From Rhizobiaceae bacterium (GTDB taxonomy: Bacteria; Pseudomonadota; Alphaproteobacteria; Rhizobiales; Rhizobiaceae): DNA of 64,000 nt. This document shows, piece after piece, positions 17,569 to 27,006 of the stretch (the first letter of the stretch is position 1; each line of letters starts with the position of its first letter). Both the position numbers and the translations under genes were made by a program. The stretch lies in contig JANQKQ010000026.1 of assembly GCA_028281105.1 (NCBI GenBank), forward strand, positions 62,001 to 126,000, written 5' to 3'. Below the pieces are notes generated by a model, which had not been told where the DNA came from, ran no database searches, and worked only from the letters and a program-made list of their open reading frames with translations.

Positions 17569-19458
17569 CTACGCCTTGCCGATTGCTCGAGCCTTGTCTT
17601 CGTCATACCACCACAACTGCTCGACCGGGAAATGATAGTCGGGCTTGGGCTCCTTCCAGCCGAACATATCCCAAATTGCGATCCGGTGGCTGGCTGAGAA
17701 CCAGTTGGGTATCCACACATGATGCGCGCGCATCACCCGGTCGATCGCGCGCATGGCGGTGACCAACTGTTCGCGCGAGGTCACCTTGGCCAACTCGTCG
17801 ATCAGCGCGTCCACCGCCGGGATCGTCGCGCCGGGATAATTGTACGCACCGGGCCGTGCGGCGGCGTCCGAGTGGAAGAACTGGCGCATGCTCTCGGCGG
17901 TTGGGCTGGCGGCGAAGGAAAACGCGATGCCCATCATGTCGAAGTCGTATTCGTCGAGCCGGGCCTGGAACTGCGACGGGTCGACCAGCCGGATGGTCGC
18001 CTCGATGCCCACCTGGCGCATGTTCTCCACATACTTGCCCAGTATGCGCTCGAACACCGGCGCGCGGATCAGGAACTCGATAGTAAGCTTGTCACCGGCG
18101 TCGTTGACCAGCCTGCCGTCCTCTCGCCGCCAGCCGGCATCGCTAAGCAGATCGACCGCCTGGCGCAGCAGCGATCGGTCGGAGCCCGACCCGTCACTGA
18201 CCGGCTGGCTGATCGCCGGTCCAAACACGGCCGCGGGCAGCTCGCTGCGGAAAGGCTCGAGCAGTGCGAGTTCGTCGGCCGACGGCCGGCCTTCGGCCTT
18301 GAAGTCGGAGGTCTCGAACAGCGATTGCGAGCGCGCATAGGCGCCGTAGAAAAGGTTGCGGTTGGTCCATTCGAAGTCGAAGCACAGGCCGATCGCCTGG
18401 CGCGTGCGCGGATCGGCGAACTTCGCCCGTCTTGTGTTGACCGCCCATGCCTGCATCGACGGGCGCAATTCGTCGGGGAACTCGCGCTTGACTACCCTGC
18501 CGTCTTCGGCCGCGGGAAAGTTGTACTCGGTGGCCCAGACCTTGGAGGTGAACTCCTGGCGCCACAGGATTTCGCCCTTCTTGAACGCCTCGAACGGCGC
18601 GACGCGGTCTCGGAAGAAATCGATGCGGATGGTATCGAAGTGATTGAGGCCGATCGCGAACGGCATCTGCCGCGCCCAATAGTCCTTCGCCCGCTCATAT
18701 TCGACGAACTTGCCGGCGGAGAACCGCCCGACCTTCCACGGTCCGGAGCCTAGGACGGGATCGAGAGTCGATGCGTCGAACTCGCGGTCGGCAAAGTGGC
18801 TTGCTGACAGGATCGGCACGGTATGGGCGATCGCCAGGATCGCCCGATCCGACTGCCTGCCATTGAACCGCAACTCGAAAGTATGCGGATCGACGGCCAC
18901 GGCTTCGTCCAGGTCTCGCAGGTCCTGGGAAAGCTGCGGATGGCCTTTTTCCTGGATGATGTTGTACGAAAACGCCACGTCGGCGGCGGTGATCGGCGTT
19001 CCGTCGTTGAAGCGCGCTTCCTTGCGCAGCTCGAACCGATAGGTGTTGCGGTCGGGCGAGATCTCCACCGAGCGCGCCACCGCGCAATAAAGCGCGTCCG
19101 GCTCGTCGATCGCCCAGACCATCAGCGAATCGTAACACAGCTCCATGCGCGGCGGCGCCTCACCGCGCAGCACGAAGGTGTTGAGGGTGTTAAAGGTTTG
19201 GGTGTTCTGGTTGTAGAACCAGTAGGATGGGGTGAACACGAACGTCCCGCCCTTGGGCGCGCCGGGGCTAGCGAAATCGAACTGCTTGTAGTCGGGCGCG
19301 TATTTCAGATCACCGAACGACGACAGGCCGTGCAGTTTCACGCCGGTCGGATTGGCGGCCAGGCTTGGGCGAACGCCCAGGAGACCCACCACGCCGACGC
19401 CGGCCAGCCCGCCGATAAACTGCCTGCGGGTGTGGGGATAGATGCCGGCGATCCTCAT
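17569..19458 (-). CDS. Extracellular solute-binding protein, Yej type, Tat-exported
   Basis: A 629-aa family 5 binding protein (SBP_bac_5) of the YejA group, second of two in this operon. The N-terminus carries TRRQFIGGLAGVGVVGLLG, a twin-arginine signal followed by a weakly hydrophobic stretch and a likely cleavage after SLAA. The mature protein has YAPDYKQFDFASPGAPKGGTFVF and an NDGTPITAADVAFSYN block, the usual ligand-binding landmarks of YejA proteins. Its ATG overlaps the stop of the first binding-protein gene (positions 19455-19458). It probably delivers peptides to YejBEF. Confidence 0.9.
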   Translation of the reverse strand: MRIAGIYPHTRRQFIGGLAGVGVVGLLGVRPSLAANPTGVKLHGLSSFGDLKYAPDYKQFDFASPGAPKGGTFVFTPSYWFYNQNTQTFNTLNTFVLRGEAPPRMELCYDSLMVWAIDEPDALYCAVARSVEISPDRNTYRFELRKEARFNDGTPITAADVAFSYNIIQEKGHPQLSQDLRDLDEAVAVDPHTFELRFNGRQSDRAILAIAHTVPILSASHFADREFDASTLDPVLGSGPWKVGRFSAGKFVEYERAKDYWARQMPFAIGLNHFDTIRIDFFRDRVAPFEAFKKGEILWRQEFTSKVWATEYNFPAAEDGRVVKREFPDELRPSMQAWAVNTRRAKFADPRTRQAIGLCFDFEWTNRNLFYGAYARSQSLFETSDFKAEGRPSADELALLEPFRSELPAAVFGPAISQPVSDGSGSDRSLLRQAVDLLSDAGWRREDGRLVNDAGDKLTIEFLIRAPVFERILGKYVENMRQVGIEATIRLVDPSQFQARLDEYDFDMMGIAFSFAASPTAESMRQFFHSDAAARPGAYNYPGATIPAVDALIDELAKVTSREQLVTAMRAIDRVMRAHHVWIPNWFSASHRIAIWDMFGWKEPKPDYHFPVEQLWWYDEDKARAIGKA

Positions 19459-21329
19459 CGGCCCGCCTCCAGCTCGCGTTCGACCGCCTCGTCGATCCAG
19501 AACGAGAACAAATCAACGCCCACGAGCGTCGGCTGCGGCTCGGGGATCTGCAATTGCCGCCAATAGGCGATCCAGTCGTCCGGATTGTGCCAGTGGGGCA
19601 CCACGTAGAAGCCCCATTTCAGCACCCGGTCGAGCGCGTGCACGAGGTGGACCTGCTCCTGTCGGTTAGGCGCCACGATGATGCGCTCCACCAACTCGTC
19701 AACCACCGGATCCTTGATGCCGGCATAGTTGCGAGAGCCGTGCGTATCGGCCGCCGAACTGCTCCAATATTCGCGCTGCTCGTTGCCGGGAGACTGCGAT
19801 TGCAGCGTGAGGACGGACGTCACCTCGAAATCGTGCTCATCGACGCGGTTGCCATATTGCGCGGTATCGACGACGCGCAGGTTGGCCTCGATCCCCAGCT
19901 TGCGCAGGTTCTCGATATAGGGAATGGCGATTCGCTCATCGACCGGACTGTCGCCGAGAAACTCGATCGAGAATTGTTCCCCGTCCGGCCCCAGCATCTT
20001 GCCGCCGGCGAAATTGAAGCCGGCTTCCCGGAACAGCCGGATGGCGGTGCGTTGCGCTGATCGGAAGTCACCCGGTTTTTCGAATACCGGAAGCTCGAAT
20101 GGCTGGGTGAACAATTCCGGCGGAAGCTGATCGCGATACTCTTCCAGAATTTCCAGCTCGCGCCCCTGTGGAACACCCGATGACTGCAACTCCCCGCCCT
20201 CGAAGAAACTGTCCGTGCGCCGATAGGCGCCGAAGAACAGGGTCTTGTTCATCGACTCGAAGTCGAACAGCAGACCGAGCGCCTGGCGTACCCTGCGGTC
20301 GGCGAACTTCTCCAGCCGGATGTTGAAGTAATAGCCCTGGAACGGCTCACCGCCTTCGCCGGGAAACGCCTTTCTTACTACGTCGCCGCGCTCGTAAGCG
20401 GGAAAATCATAGCCCTGGGCCCAGCGCTGGGACCGGTTTTCCACCCGCAGGTCGGATATGCCGCCCTTCTTGAACGCCTCCCAGATCGCGGTCTGGTCGA
20501 GGAAGTAGGTGTATTTCAGGTGATCGAAATTGAACCGGCCCTTGCGCACGGGAAGGTCCGCGCCCCAATAGTCCTCGACTCGGTCCCAGGTGATCGACTT
20601 GCCAAGATCGAACTCGCCGATGCGATATGGACCCGAACCCAGGGGCGGTTCCGTGGTGGGTTTCGATATATCGCGCGGGTTTCCGTCCGCGCCGATGCCG
20701 GTCCACCAATGTTTGGGCAGAACCGGCAGATCGCCGATGATGTGCGGCAGTTCGCGGTTGCCCGCCTGGTCGAATCGGAACTCGATCTCGCGCTCGCTCA
20801 GCGCGCTCACCGTCTCGATGTTCTTATAGTAATCCTTCCACAACGGATAGTTGGCGCGAAGCACCTCCATCGACCAGATCACGTCTTCCGCCGTGATCGG
20901 CTCGCCGTCGTGCCAGCGCGCCTTCGGGTGGATGCGATAGACGGCCCAGGAATGATCATCGGCCGCCCGAAACGCGTCGGCCACCAGCCCGTACGACGCG
21001 CTCGGCTGGTCGACCGACTGCTCCAGCAGATTGTCGTAGAGAATGCCGCCGAAGGAGGTCAGGCCGGCGGCGGGCCGGCCACGCACCACGAACGGGTTGA
21101 AACTGTCATAGCCGCCATGGACGGCCTGATGGTAGGTGCCGGCCTTGGGGGCGTCGGGGTTCACGTGTTCATAGTGAGAAAAGTCCGGACCGTACCGCAA
21201 CTCGCCGAACAGGGCGTCGCCGTGGCGCCAGTCGGCTTCCCCGGCGTTGGCCCAGGACGTAAACAGGGCCAACGCCCAGACGATGGCAATCGCGCCCAGG
21301 CGTTGCTGACAAACGGGGTTGGATGTCAC
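19455..21329 (-). CDS. yejA: Extracellular solute-binding protein YejA, Sec-exported
   Basis: A 624-aa family 5 binding protein, first gene of the importer operon. A GTG at 21329 is preferred over more distant starts because GGGAGGTGG lies just upstream and it yields a clean Sec signal (QQRLGAIAIVWALALFTSWANA). Conserved segments: GELRYGPDFSHYEHVNPDAPKAG and HDGEPITAEDVIWS. The two tandem binding proteins resemble each other along their length but differ in export route. Upstream, 130 bp separate it from the cytochrome c gene on the same strand. Confidence 0.92.
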   Translation of the reverse strand: MTSNPVCQQRLGAIAIVWALALFTSWANAGEADWRHGDALFGELRYGPDFSHYEHVNPDAPKAGTYHQAVHGGYDSFNPFVVRGRPAAGLTSFGGILYDNLLEQSVDQPSASYGLVADAFRAADDHSWAVYRIHPKARWHDGEPITAEDVIWSMEVLRANYPLWKDYYKNIETVSALSEREIEFRFDQAGNRELPHIIGDLPVLPKHWWTGIGADGNPRDISKPTTEPPLGSGPYRIGEFDLGKSITWDRVEDYWGADLPVRKGRFNFDHLKYTYFLDQTAIWEAFKKGGISDLRVENRSQRWAQGYDFPAYERGDVVRKAFPGEGGEPFQGYYFNIRLEKFADRRVRQALGLLFDFESMNKTLFFGAYRRTDSFFEGGELQSSGVPQGRELEILEEYRDQLPPELFTQPFELPVFEKPGDFRSAQRTAIRLFREAGFNFAGGKMLGPDGEQFSIEFLGDSPVDERIAIPYIENLRKLGIEANLRVVDTAQYGNRVDEHDFEVTSVLTLQSQSPGNEQREYWSSSAADTHGSRNYAGIKDPVVDELVERIIVAPNRQEQVHLVHALDRVLKWGFYVVPHWHNPDDWIAYWRQLQIPEPQPTLVGVDLFSFWIDEAVERELEAGR

Positions 21330-21459
21330 GATTCCACCTCCCAAAAACCGGATCTCGCGAAACAGCAGGATATTCGCGTGGCGAAATCGCGGCAATGGGC
21401 CGGTGATTACGGTTTTGTCATCGGCGCACCCGCGCCGATTCATGATCGCTGATTAAGGC

Positions 21460-22014
21460 CTATTCGCCCGGCAACGGCGCCGGCGTATCAGCGAGCGAGC
21501 GCAGATAACCCACCAGATTGGCCCGGTCGGCGACTTTCTTGACGCCGGCAAAGCCCATCGAGGTGCCCTTGATGTAGCTCTTGGGCTTCCACAGGAAACC
21601 GTTGAGCTCGTCATAGGTCCACTGCTTGCCGGCCCCGTAATCGCGCAGCGCCGCCGAATAGCTGAAGCCGTCGGCGTTCGCCATCGGCTTGTTCACGATG
21701 CCGAACAGCGCTGGGCCGACCTTGTTCTTGCCGCCCTTGTCGAAGGTGTGGCAGGCGGCGCACTTCTTCGCCACCCGCTCGCCGGCCGCCAGATCGGCGG
21801 TCGCCAGCAAATCGGCGATCGGCTCATATTTGGGACCCGAGGCGACGGCTTCGCCGCCTCCGCCGTGATCGTCTTCGGCTTCGATCACATATCCGGCATT
21901 CTGCGGCACCGACGAATGGAACAGGGCGTCGGACATGAAACTTACGGACAGTATGAAGAACAGCGTGCCGAGCACGGCCATCGCTATCTTGTTGAATTCA
22001 AATGAATCCATCAT
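21460..22014 (-). CDS. Membrane-anchored cytochrome c (CycM/c552-like)
   Basis: A 184-aa protein with an N-terminal uncleaved membrane helix (FNKIAMAVLGTLFFILSVSFM), a short linker rich in Gly and acidic residues, and one class I cytochrome c domain. Haem attachment is CAACH; the axial methionine is probably in YIKGTSMGFAG. Such proteins pass electrons from the bc1 complex to terminal oxidases on the periplasmic side. Two adjacent ATGs (22014 and 22011) can serve as start. It is divergent from kdsB with about 190 bp between them. Confidence 0.88.
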   Translation of the reverse strand: MMDSFEFNKIAMAVLGTLFFILSVSFMSDALFHSSVPQNAGYVIEAEDDHGGGGEAVASGPKYEPIADLLATADLAAGERVAKKCAACHTFDKGGKNKVGPALFGIVNKPMANADGFSYSAALRDYGAGKQWTYDELNGFLWKPKSYIKGTSMGFAGVKKVADRANLVGYLRSLADTPAPLPGE

Positions 22015-22206
22015 CGCCTGATCCCCAACTGGCGCCGCGCGCGGGCATCGCCGCGGCCACCTCAAGAATTCGCAAATCGGCCGTCAAACTATTTGGTTTG
22101 CCTGTGCGTGACAACGCCTGTATCGGTGATCGGGTGAGACTTTTTGCCACTTGGAGCCGGCACATAGCCGGAAATTAGGCGCCCGCCGCTTCCAGGCCAT
22201 CCAGCA

Positions 22207-22941
22207 ATGAGCGAACCCCTGATCCTGATCCCGGCGCGCATGGCGTCGACCCGGTTTCCCGGCAAGCCGCTGGCCATGATCGCCGGCAAGCCGATGATCT
22301 GCCACGTGATCGACCGCGCTAACGAAGCGGGCATCGGCCAGCCGGTGGTGGCGACCGACGCCGATGAGATCGCCGACGCGGTACGCGCCCACGGCGGCGA
22401 GGCGGTGATGACCGGCGACCACCACCAATCCGGTTCCGACCGTATCTGGGAGGCGGCCTGCCGGATCGACCCGCAGGGCACGGCGGACATCATCATCAAC
22501 CTGCAGGGCGATTTCCCCACCGTCCCGGGCCCCCTCATCGCGGCGAGCGCCGGCCCGCTCACCGAAGATGCCTGCGACATCGGCACCATCGCGGTCGAAA
22601 TCGAGCAGGAGCGCGAAAAGACCGACCCCAACGTCGTCAAGGCGGTGGGCAGTCCGCTGACGGCCAGCCGCATGCGCGCGCTCTATTTCACCCGTGCCGC
22701 CGCGCCGGCCGGCGACGGCCCGCTCTATCATCACATCGGCATTTACGCGTATCGCCGCGCCGCCCTGGAGCGGTTCATCAACCTGCCGCCCTCGCCATTG
22801 GAATTGCGAGAGAGGCTGGAGCAACTGCGCGCGCTGGAGGCGGGAATGCGCATCGATGTGGAGATTGTCGAAGCGACCCCGCTTGGTGTAGACACGCCGG
22901 CGGACCTGGAGCGGGCCGAACGCCTGCTCGCAGAACATTAG
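22207..22941 (+). CDS. kdsB: 3-deoxy-manno-octulosonate cytidylyltransferase
   Basis: KdsB activates KDO with CTP to CMP-KDO, needed for the inner core of lipopolysaccharide. The 244-aa protein starts [21 protein letters not shown], the nucleotide-binding signature, and has [31 protein letters not shown] and the [15 protein letters not shown] block that are typical of the family. Full length, no anomaly. Ten bases after the stop begins a perfect 33-bp inverted repeat that separates it from pheA. Confidence 0.95.
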   Translation: MSEPLILIPARMASTRFPGKPLAMIAGKPMICHVIDRANEAGIGQPVVATDADEIADAVRAHGGEAVMTGDHHQSGSDRIWEAACRIDPQGTADIIINLQGDFPTVPGPLIAASAGPLTEDACDIGTIAVEIEQEREKTDPNVVKAVGSPLTASRMRALYFTRAAAPAGDGPLYHHIGIYAYRRAALERFINLPPSPLELRERLEQLRALEAGMRIDVEIVEATPLGVDTPADLERAERLLAEH

Positions 22942-22950
22942 AGTTGTTGA

Positions 22951-23034
22951 CGGCTCCGGCCCGCTCCCCCTCCCAACCACCCCCTGCGAGGATACTGCCG
23001 TGGGGTGGTTGGGAGGGGGAGCGGGCCGGAGCCG
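22951..23034. repeat. Intergenic palindromic repeat, copy B (perfect 33-bp arms)
   Basis: Arms 22951-22983 and 23002-23034 are perfectly complementary over 33 bp and enclose an 18-nt loop. On the minus strand the loop reads ACGGCAGTATCCTCGCAG, matching the loop of copy A at 8883-8904 at 16 of 18 positions. The arms are G+C-rich with strong purine/pyrimidine asymmetry. It fills most of the gap between kdsB and pheA, both on the plus strand, and should act as a very stable hairpin in the kdsB transcript. There is no T-run after it, so it is not a classic intrinsic terminator. Confidence 0.92.
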
Positions 23035-23053
23035 AGCATCGGAGTAACGAATT

Positions 23054-23899
23054 ATGCCCGCGCAAACCGGCCGGATCGCCTTCCAGGGCGAGCCGGGTGC
23101 GAATTCCGATACTGCCTGCCGACAGATGTTTGAAGGCATGGAGCCGGTTCCGTGTGCGACCTTCGAGGACGTGTTCAACGCGCTGGACAAGGGTGACGTC
23201 GATCTGGCGATGATCCCGGTGGAGAACTCGATCGCCGGCCGCGTCGCCGACATCCACCACCTGCTGCCCCACTCCAATGCGCACATCATCGGCGAGCACT
23301 TCCTGCCGATCCATTTTCAGTTGATGGCGCGCTCGGGCACCAAGATCGAGGATATCGAGACGGTCTATTCCCACGTGCACGCGCTCGGCCAGTGCCGCGA
23401 CATCATCCGCCGGCACGGTTGGAAGGCGGTGGTTGGCGGCGACACGGCCGGCTCCGCCCGGCTGGTGGCCGAAGCCGACGAGCACTCGATCGCGGCCCTG
23501 GCGCCACGGCTGGCGGCTGAACTCTACGATTTGAAGATCCTGGCCGAGGACGTCGAGGACGCAGCGCACAACACCACCCGTTTCCTCATCCTGTCCCAGG
23601 AAGACAAGCAGGCCCCGGCGAACAACGGGCCGGTGATCACCACCTTCCTGTTCCAGGTCCGCAACATTCCCGCCGCGCTCTACAAGGCGATGGGCGGGTT
23701 CGCCACCAATTCGGTCAACATGACCAAGCTGGAGTCGTATCAGCTCGGCGGCAACTTCTTCGCCACCCAGTTCTACGCCGACGTGGAGGGTCACCCCGAC
23801 GACGACAATGTCCGCCTGGCGCTGGAGGAACTCCAATTCTTCTGCAAACAGTTCCGCATGCTCGGCGTCTATCCGGCGAGCCCGTTCCGCGACTACTGA
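23054..23899 (+). CDS. pheA: Prephenate dehydratase
   Basis: A 281-aa monofunctional prephenate dehydratase, converting prephenate to phenylpyruvate in phenylalanine synthesis. The catalytic domain (to about residue 180) has IAFQGEPGANSD, PVENSIAGRV, HALGQCRD and the essential TRF motif in HNTTRFLIL. A C-terminal ACT domain for phenylalanine feedback follows, with NMTKLESYQLGG in the ESRP-motif position. There is no chorismate mutase domain. The stop is 6 bp from that of nudC on the other strand. Confidence 0.95.
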   Translation: MPAQTGRIAFQGEPGANSDTACRQMFEGMEPVPCATFEDVFNALDKGDVDLAMIPVENSIAGRVADIHHLLPHSNAHIIGEHFLPIHFQLMARSGTKIEDIETVYSHVHALGQCRDIIRRHGWKAVVGGDTAGSARLVAEADEHSIAALAPRLAAELYDLKILAEDVEDAAHNTTRFLILSQEDKQAPANNGPVITTFLFQVRNIPAALYKAMGGFATNSVNMTKLESYQLGGNFFATQFYADVEGHPDDDNVRLALEELQFFCKQFRMLGVYPASPFRDY

Positions 23900-23905
23900 C
23901 GCAGG

Positions 23906-24841
23906 TCAGCCGTTCACCCACTCGCGGATGATCTGCGCGGCGATGGATTTCGACGGCGGCGCGCGCAGTTCGGCAGCGTGTTCGCCGGCTATCATCGCGC
24001 GCACCTCGTCGCGCGCGAACCAGCGGCAATCGTCTAGTTCTCCTGTGTCGAAATCGATCTGGCCGCTGATCGCCTCGCAGAAGCAACCGATCATGAGCGA
24101 ATGGGGAAACGGCCAGGGCTGGCTGGCGAAATACTTCACGCGACCGATGCGCACGCCGCTTTCCTCGTGACCTTCGCGCCGCACCGCGTCCTCGATGGTC
24201 TCGCCCGGTTCGACAAAGCCGGCCAGGCACGAATACCAGCCGGTTGGAAAATGGTGGCTGCGTCCCAGCACGCAACGCTCGCCGTCGACTAAAAGCATAA
24301 TCACCACCGGATCGGTGCGCGGAAACGTCTGGCGTCCGCACCCGGCGCAGTCGCGCCGCATCCCGCCGATCGCCGGCGTGGTCACGCCGCCGCAGCGGCC
24401 GCAATGGCGATTGCCGGCGGCCCAGGCAATCAGCGCGCCGGCCTGGGCGATCGCGCCGGCATCCTCCTCGGACACGCTGCTGGCGTAGAGCAGACCGCGA
24501 AAATCCAACGCCTGCCAGGGCGGCTCGACCGCTTCAGCGTCAGCCGCGACCGGCACGGCAATCACCGGAACGTCGCCGTCATTGCCCAGCAGGATCGCCT
24601 CGTCCAGGTCCGGCTCGAAGGCCGCCAAAGTCGCCTTGTCGAGCCGGGTTCCGGCCTGGTCGGCATCGTTGACGAACACCTTGCCTTGCGAAAACGCGAA
24701 GTAGCGGGTGGCCGGATTGGCCAGAGCCTCGGGCAACCAGGCATCCGTGCGCCGCTCGCTGTCGCGAACCAGCGTGTTGTGGGAAAACCCGGTGCGTTTG
24801 CTGGGTTCCGGTTCGGGGCAGTCGTCGAACGAAATCGGCAT
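23906..24841 (-). CDS. nudC: NAD(+) diphosphatase / deNADding Nudix enzyme
   Basis: A 311-aa Nudix hydrolase acting on NAD(H) and possibly NAD-capped RNA. It has an N-terminal domain, a four-cysteine zinc ribbon (CGRCGGVTTPAIGGMRRDCAGC), a Nudix box GFVEPGETIEDAVRREGHEE with intact metal-binding glutamates, and SQPWPFPHSLM, the motif that separates NudC from other Nudix enzymes. In the box, glycine stands where a hydrophobic residue usually follows RE; the effect is unknown. Divergent from the 4.5S RNA gene, with about 100 bp between. Confidence 0.93.
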   Translation of the reverse strand: MPISFDDCPEPEPSKRTGFSHNTLVRDSERRTDAWLPEALANPATRYFAFSQGKVFVNDADQAGTRLDKATLAAFEPDLDEAILLGNDGDVPVIAVPVAADAEAVEPPWQALDFRGLLYASSVSEEDAGAIAQAGALIAWAAGNRHCGRCGGVTTPAIGGMRRDCAGCGRQTFPRTDPVVIMLLVDGERCVLGRSHHFPTGWYSCLAGFVEPGETIEDAVRREGHEESGVRIGRVKYFASQPWPFPHSLMIGCFCEAISGQIDFDTGELDDCRWFARDEVRAMIAGEHAAELRAPPSKSIAAQIIREWVNG

Positions 24842-24939
24842 GATTGGGACGCGGTCGCAAAATGAGAACGTCTGGCCCTATCAGCAACCCGCCCCCGACG
24901 CCAGTGACTTGCTTTTTTTGCCGCGATACCGGATATCTG

Positions 24940-25048
24940 GCGATGGAAGGTCGCAGGTGGACGTACGCCTCGCCAACCGGGTCAGGTCCGGAAGGAAGCA
25001 GCCCCAACGAGTTTTGTGCGGGTCACCGCTAAGTCGGCCTTCCACCGC
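24940..25048 (+). ncRNA. ffs: Signal recognition particle 4.5S RNA
   Basis: The stretch GTCAGGTCCGGAAGGAAGCA at 24981-25000, followed by GCC, is the invariant SRP RNA tetraloop and Ffh-binding region. The ends close on each other: GCGATGGAAGG at 24940-24950 pairs with CCTTCCACCGC at 25038-25048 with one wobble-type exception, so the whole 109-nt segment folds as one long hairpin. The ends may be a few bases shorter. The gene sits just before dnaX, as in many alphaproteobacteria, and fills the 307-bp gap between nudC and dnaX. A possible -35 TTGCTT at 24909 is weak. Confidence 0.93.
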
Positions 25049-25148
25049 TTATGTCAGCGCTAAGTGCCTATCGGCCCGGCCGGCGCTTTTTCCCGGACTT
25101 TCGCGCATGCACGGTTTGAGCGCCGGCGAATTGCGCTATGATGACACC

Positions 25149-26945
25149 ATGCACGACGATGCCAACTCGACGGCCGGCGGCGCCTACCGGGTGCTCGCTC
25201 GCAAATACCGTCCCGAAAGCTTCTCCGCCCTGATCGGCCAGGAGCCGATGGTGCGCACCCTGACCAACGCGTTCGAGACCGGCCGCATCGCCCAGGCCTA
25301 TATGCTCACCGGCGTGCGCGGCGTCGGCAAGACGACGACGGCGCGCATCCTGGCGCGCGCGCTCAACTATCGCGACGAGGCGACCGACCAGCCGACCATC
25401 AAGCTCGAGAAGCACGGTGAGCATTGCGCTTCCATCATGGCCGGGCGCCACATGGACGTGATCGAGATGGACGCCGCCTCCCACACCCAGGTCGAGAAGA
25501 TGCGCGAACTGCTCGATTCGATGCAGTACCGGCCGGTGTCCGCCCGCTACAAGGTCTACATCATCGACGAAGTGCACATGTTGTCCAAGCACTCGTTCAA
25601 CGCGCTGCTCAAAACGCTGGAAGAGCCGCCCGAGCACCTGAAGTTCATCTTCGCCACCACCGAAATCCGCGAAGTGCCGGTCACCATCCTGTCGCGCTGC
25701 CAGCGCTTCGACCTGCGCCGGGTGGATGCCGGCGTGCTGTGCGATCATCTGCGCATGGTCGCCCACGCCGAAGACGTGAAGATCGAGGAGCCGGCGCTGG
25801 CGCTGCTGGCGCGCGCATCGGAAGGCTCGGTGCGCGACGCGCTGTCGTTGCTCGATCAGGCGATCGCCCACGATGGCGGTGACATCAAGGCCGACAGCCT
25901 GCGTGCGATGCTGGGCCTTGCCGACCGCGCCCGCGTCATCGATCTGTTCGAGCACGTGATGGCGGGCAGGGTGGGCGAGGCGCTTGGCGAGCTTCGCTCG
26001 CAGTATGATGCGGGTGCGGAGCCCTCCGTCGTGCTCGCGGACCTGGCCGATTTCATCCACTTCGTGACCCGGCTGAAATATGTGCCCGGCGCAGCCGACG
26101 AAGCGACGCTCATCGAAGCCGAGAAGAAACGTGGGACCGAGTTCGCTGAAAAGCTCTCGGTGCGCGTGCTCGGACGCGCATGGCAAATGCTGCTGAAGGG
26201 CATTGACGAAGTGGCCACCACCGAGCGGCCACTGGCGGCGGCTGAAATGGTGCTGGTGCGGCTGACCCACGCGGCAACGCTCCCCACCCCCGACGAACTG
26301 GTTCGCCAGTTGCAAGGCACCGGCGAAACCGTCCGGGGAAAACCCGATCCGGCACCACCGACAAATGGTGGCGATCGGCCATCCACCAACAATACCGGCG
26401 ATAGCCCGGCGCCCGCGATGGGCCGCTCCGACGGCCCGGCATCAGCCGGCGGCGGGCCGGCCGGCGCCGCACCCAAGCTGGCCGCACGCCCACAGGAGGA
26501 AGCCGAACCGGTCCAAACGACGACGATCGCGCTCAACCGCTTCGAGGAGCTAATCTTTCTCGCCGAAGACAAGCGCGATTTGCAGATGAAGGAGCGGCTG
26601 CGGCGCAACGTGCGTTTGGTGGCCTTCGAGGACGGACGCATGGAGGTCAACCTGGTGGGCGATCCGCCCGCCAACTTCATCCACGATCTGTCGGCCAGAC
26701 TGTCGGACTGGACCGGCAGGCGCTGGATCATCACCACCAGCCGCGAAGGCGGCGCGCCGACGTTGGAGGAGACCGAGCGCACCGGGCGCGAGGCCGCCCA
26801 TGACGAGGTGCGCGCAGACCCGGCGGTGGCCGCGGTGATCGCCAGGTTTCCCGGCGCACGCATCGTCGATGTGCGCATTCGCGAGGCCGACAGCGAAACG
26901 ACGCCCGTCGAGGAAACCGACAATCTAGATGACTTCTTTGAATAA
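25149..26945 (+). CDS. dnaX: DNA polymerase III subunits gamma/tau
   Basis: A 598-aa clamp-loader ATPase. Walker A is GVRGVGKTTTARILARAL, Walker B/DExx is YIIDEVHML, and SRC is in TILSRCQRFDL. The zinc-binding module is degenerate: only one cysteine (GEHCASIM) remains where four are usual. The segment HTQVEKMRELLDSMQY resembles the gammaproteobacterial form more than the TGIDDIRE type that I expect in this order. The C-terminal 200 residues (tau part) are Pro/Gly-rich then folded. Reading is open far upstream through the ffs gene; ATG 25149 gives the usual start (alternative ATG 25107). No slippery A-run was seen. Confidence 0.93.
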   Translation: MHDDANSTAGGAYRVLARKYRPESFSALIGQEPMVRTLTNAFETGRIAQAYMLTGVRGVGKTTTARILARALNYRDEATDQPTIKLEKHGEHCASIMAGRHMDVIEMDAASHTQVEKMRELLDSMQYRPVSARYKVYIIDEVHMLSKHSFNALLKTLEEPPEHLKFIFATTEIREVPVTILSRCQRFDLRRVDAGVLCDHLRMVAHAEDVKIEEPALALLARASEGSVRDALSLLDQAIAHDGGDIKADSLRAMLGLADRARVIDLFEHVMAGRVGEALGELRSQYDAGAEPSVVLADLADFIHFVTRLKYVPGAADEATLIEAEKKRGTEFAEKLSVRVLGRAWQMLLKGIDEVATTERPLAAAEMVLVRLTHAATLPTPDELVRQLQGTGETVRGKPDPAPPTNGGDRPSTNNTGDSPAPAMGRSDGPASAGGGPAGAAPKLAARPQEEAEPVQTTTIALNRFEELIFLAEDKRDLQMKERLRRNVRLVAFEDGRMEVNLVGDPPANFIHDLSARLSDWTGRRWIITTSREGGAPTLEETERTGREAAHDEVRADPAVAAVIARFPGARIVDVRIREADSETTPVEETDNLDDFFE

Positions 26946-27006
26946 CGCCGGCTCCAACCCCATCTGGCTGGCATATGCACAAGCCTAGAAAATCAGTGAG
27001 AAAGCG

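Noticed and set aside
25149-26945. Programmed frameshift in dnaX producing gamma
   Set aside because: I looked for an A- or T-run slippery site near the tau/gamma border and saw none.
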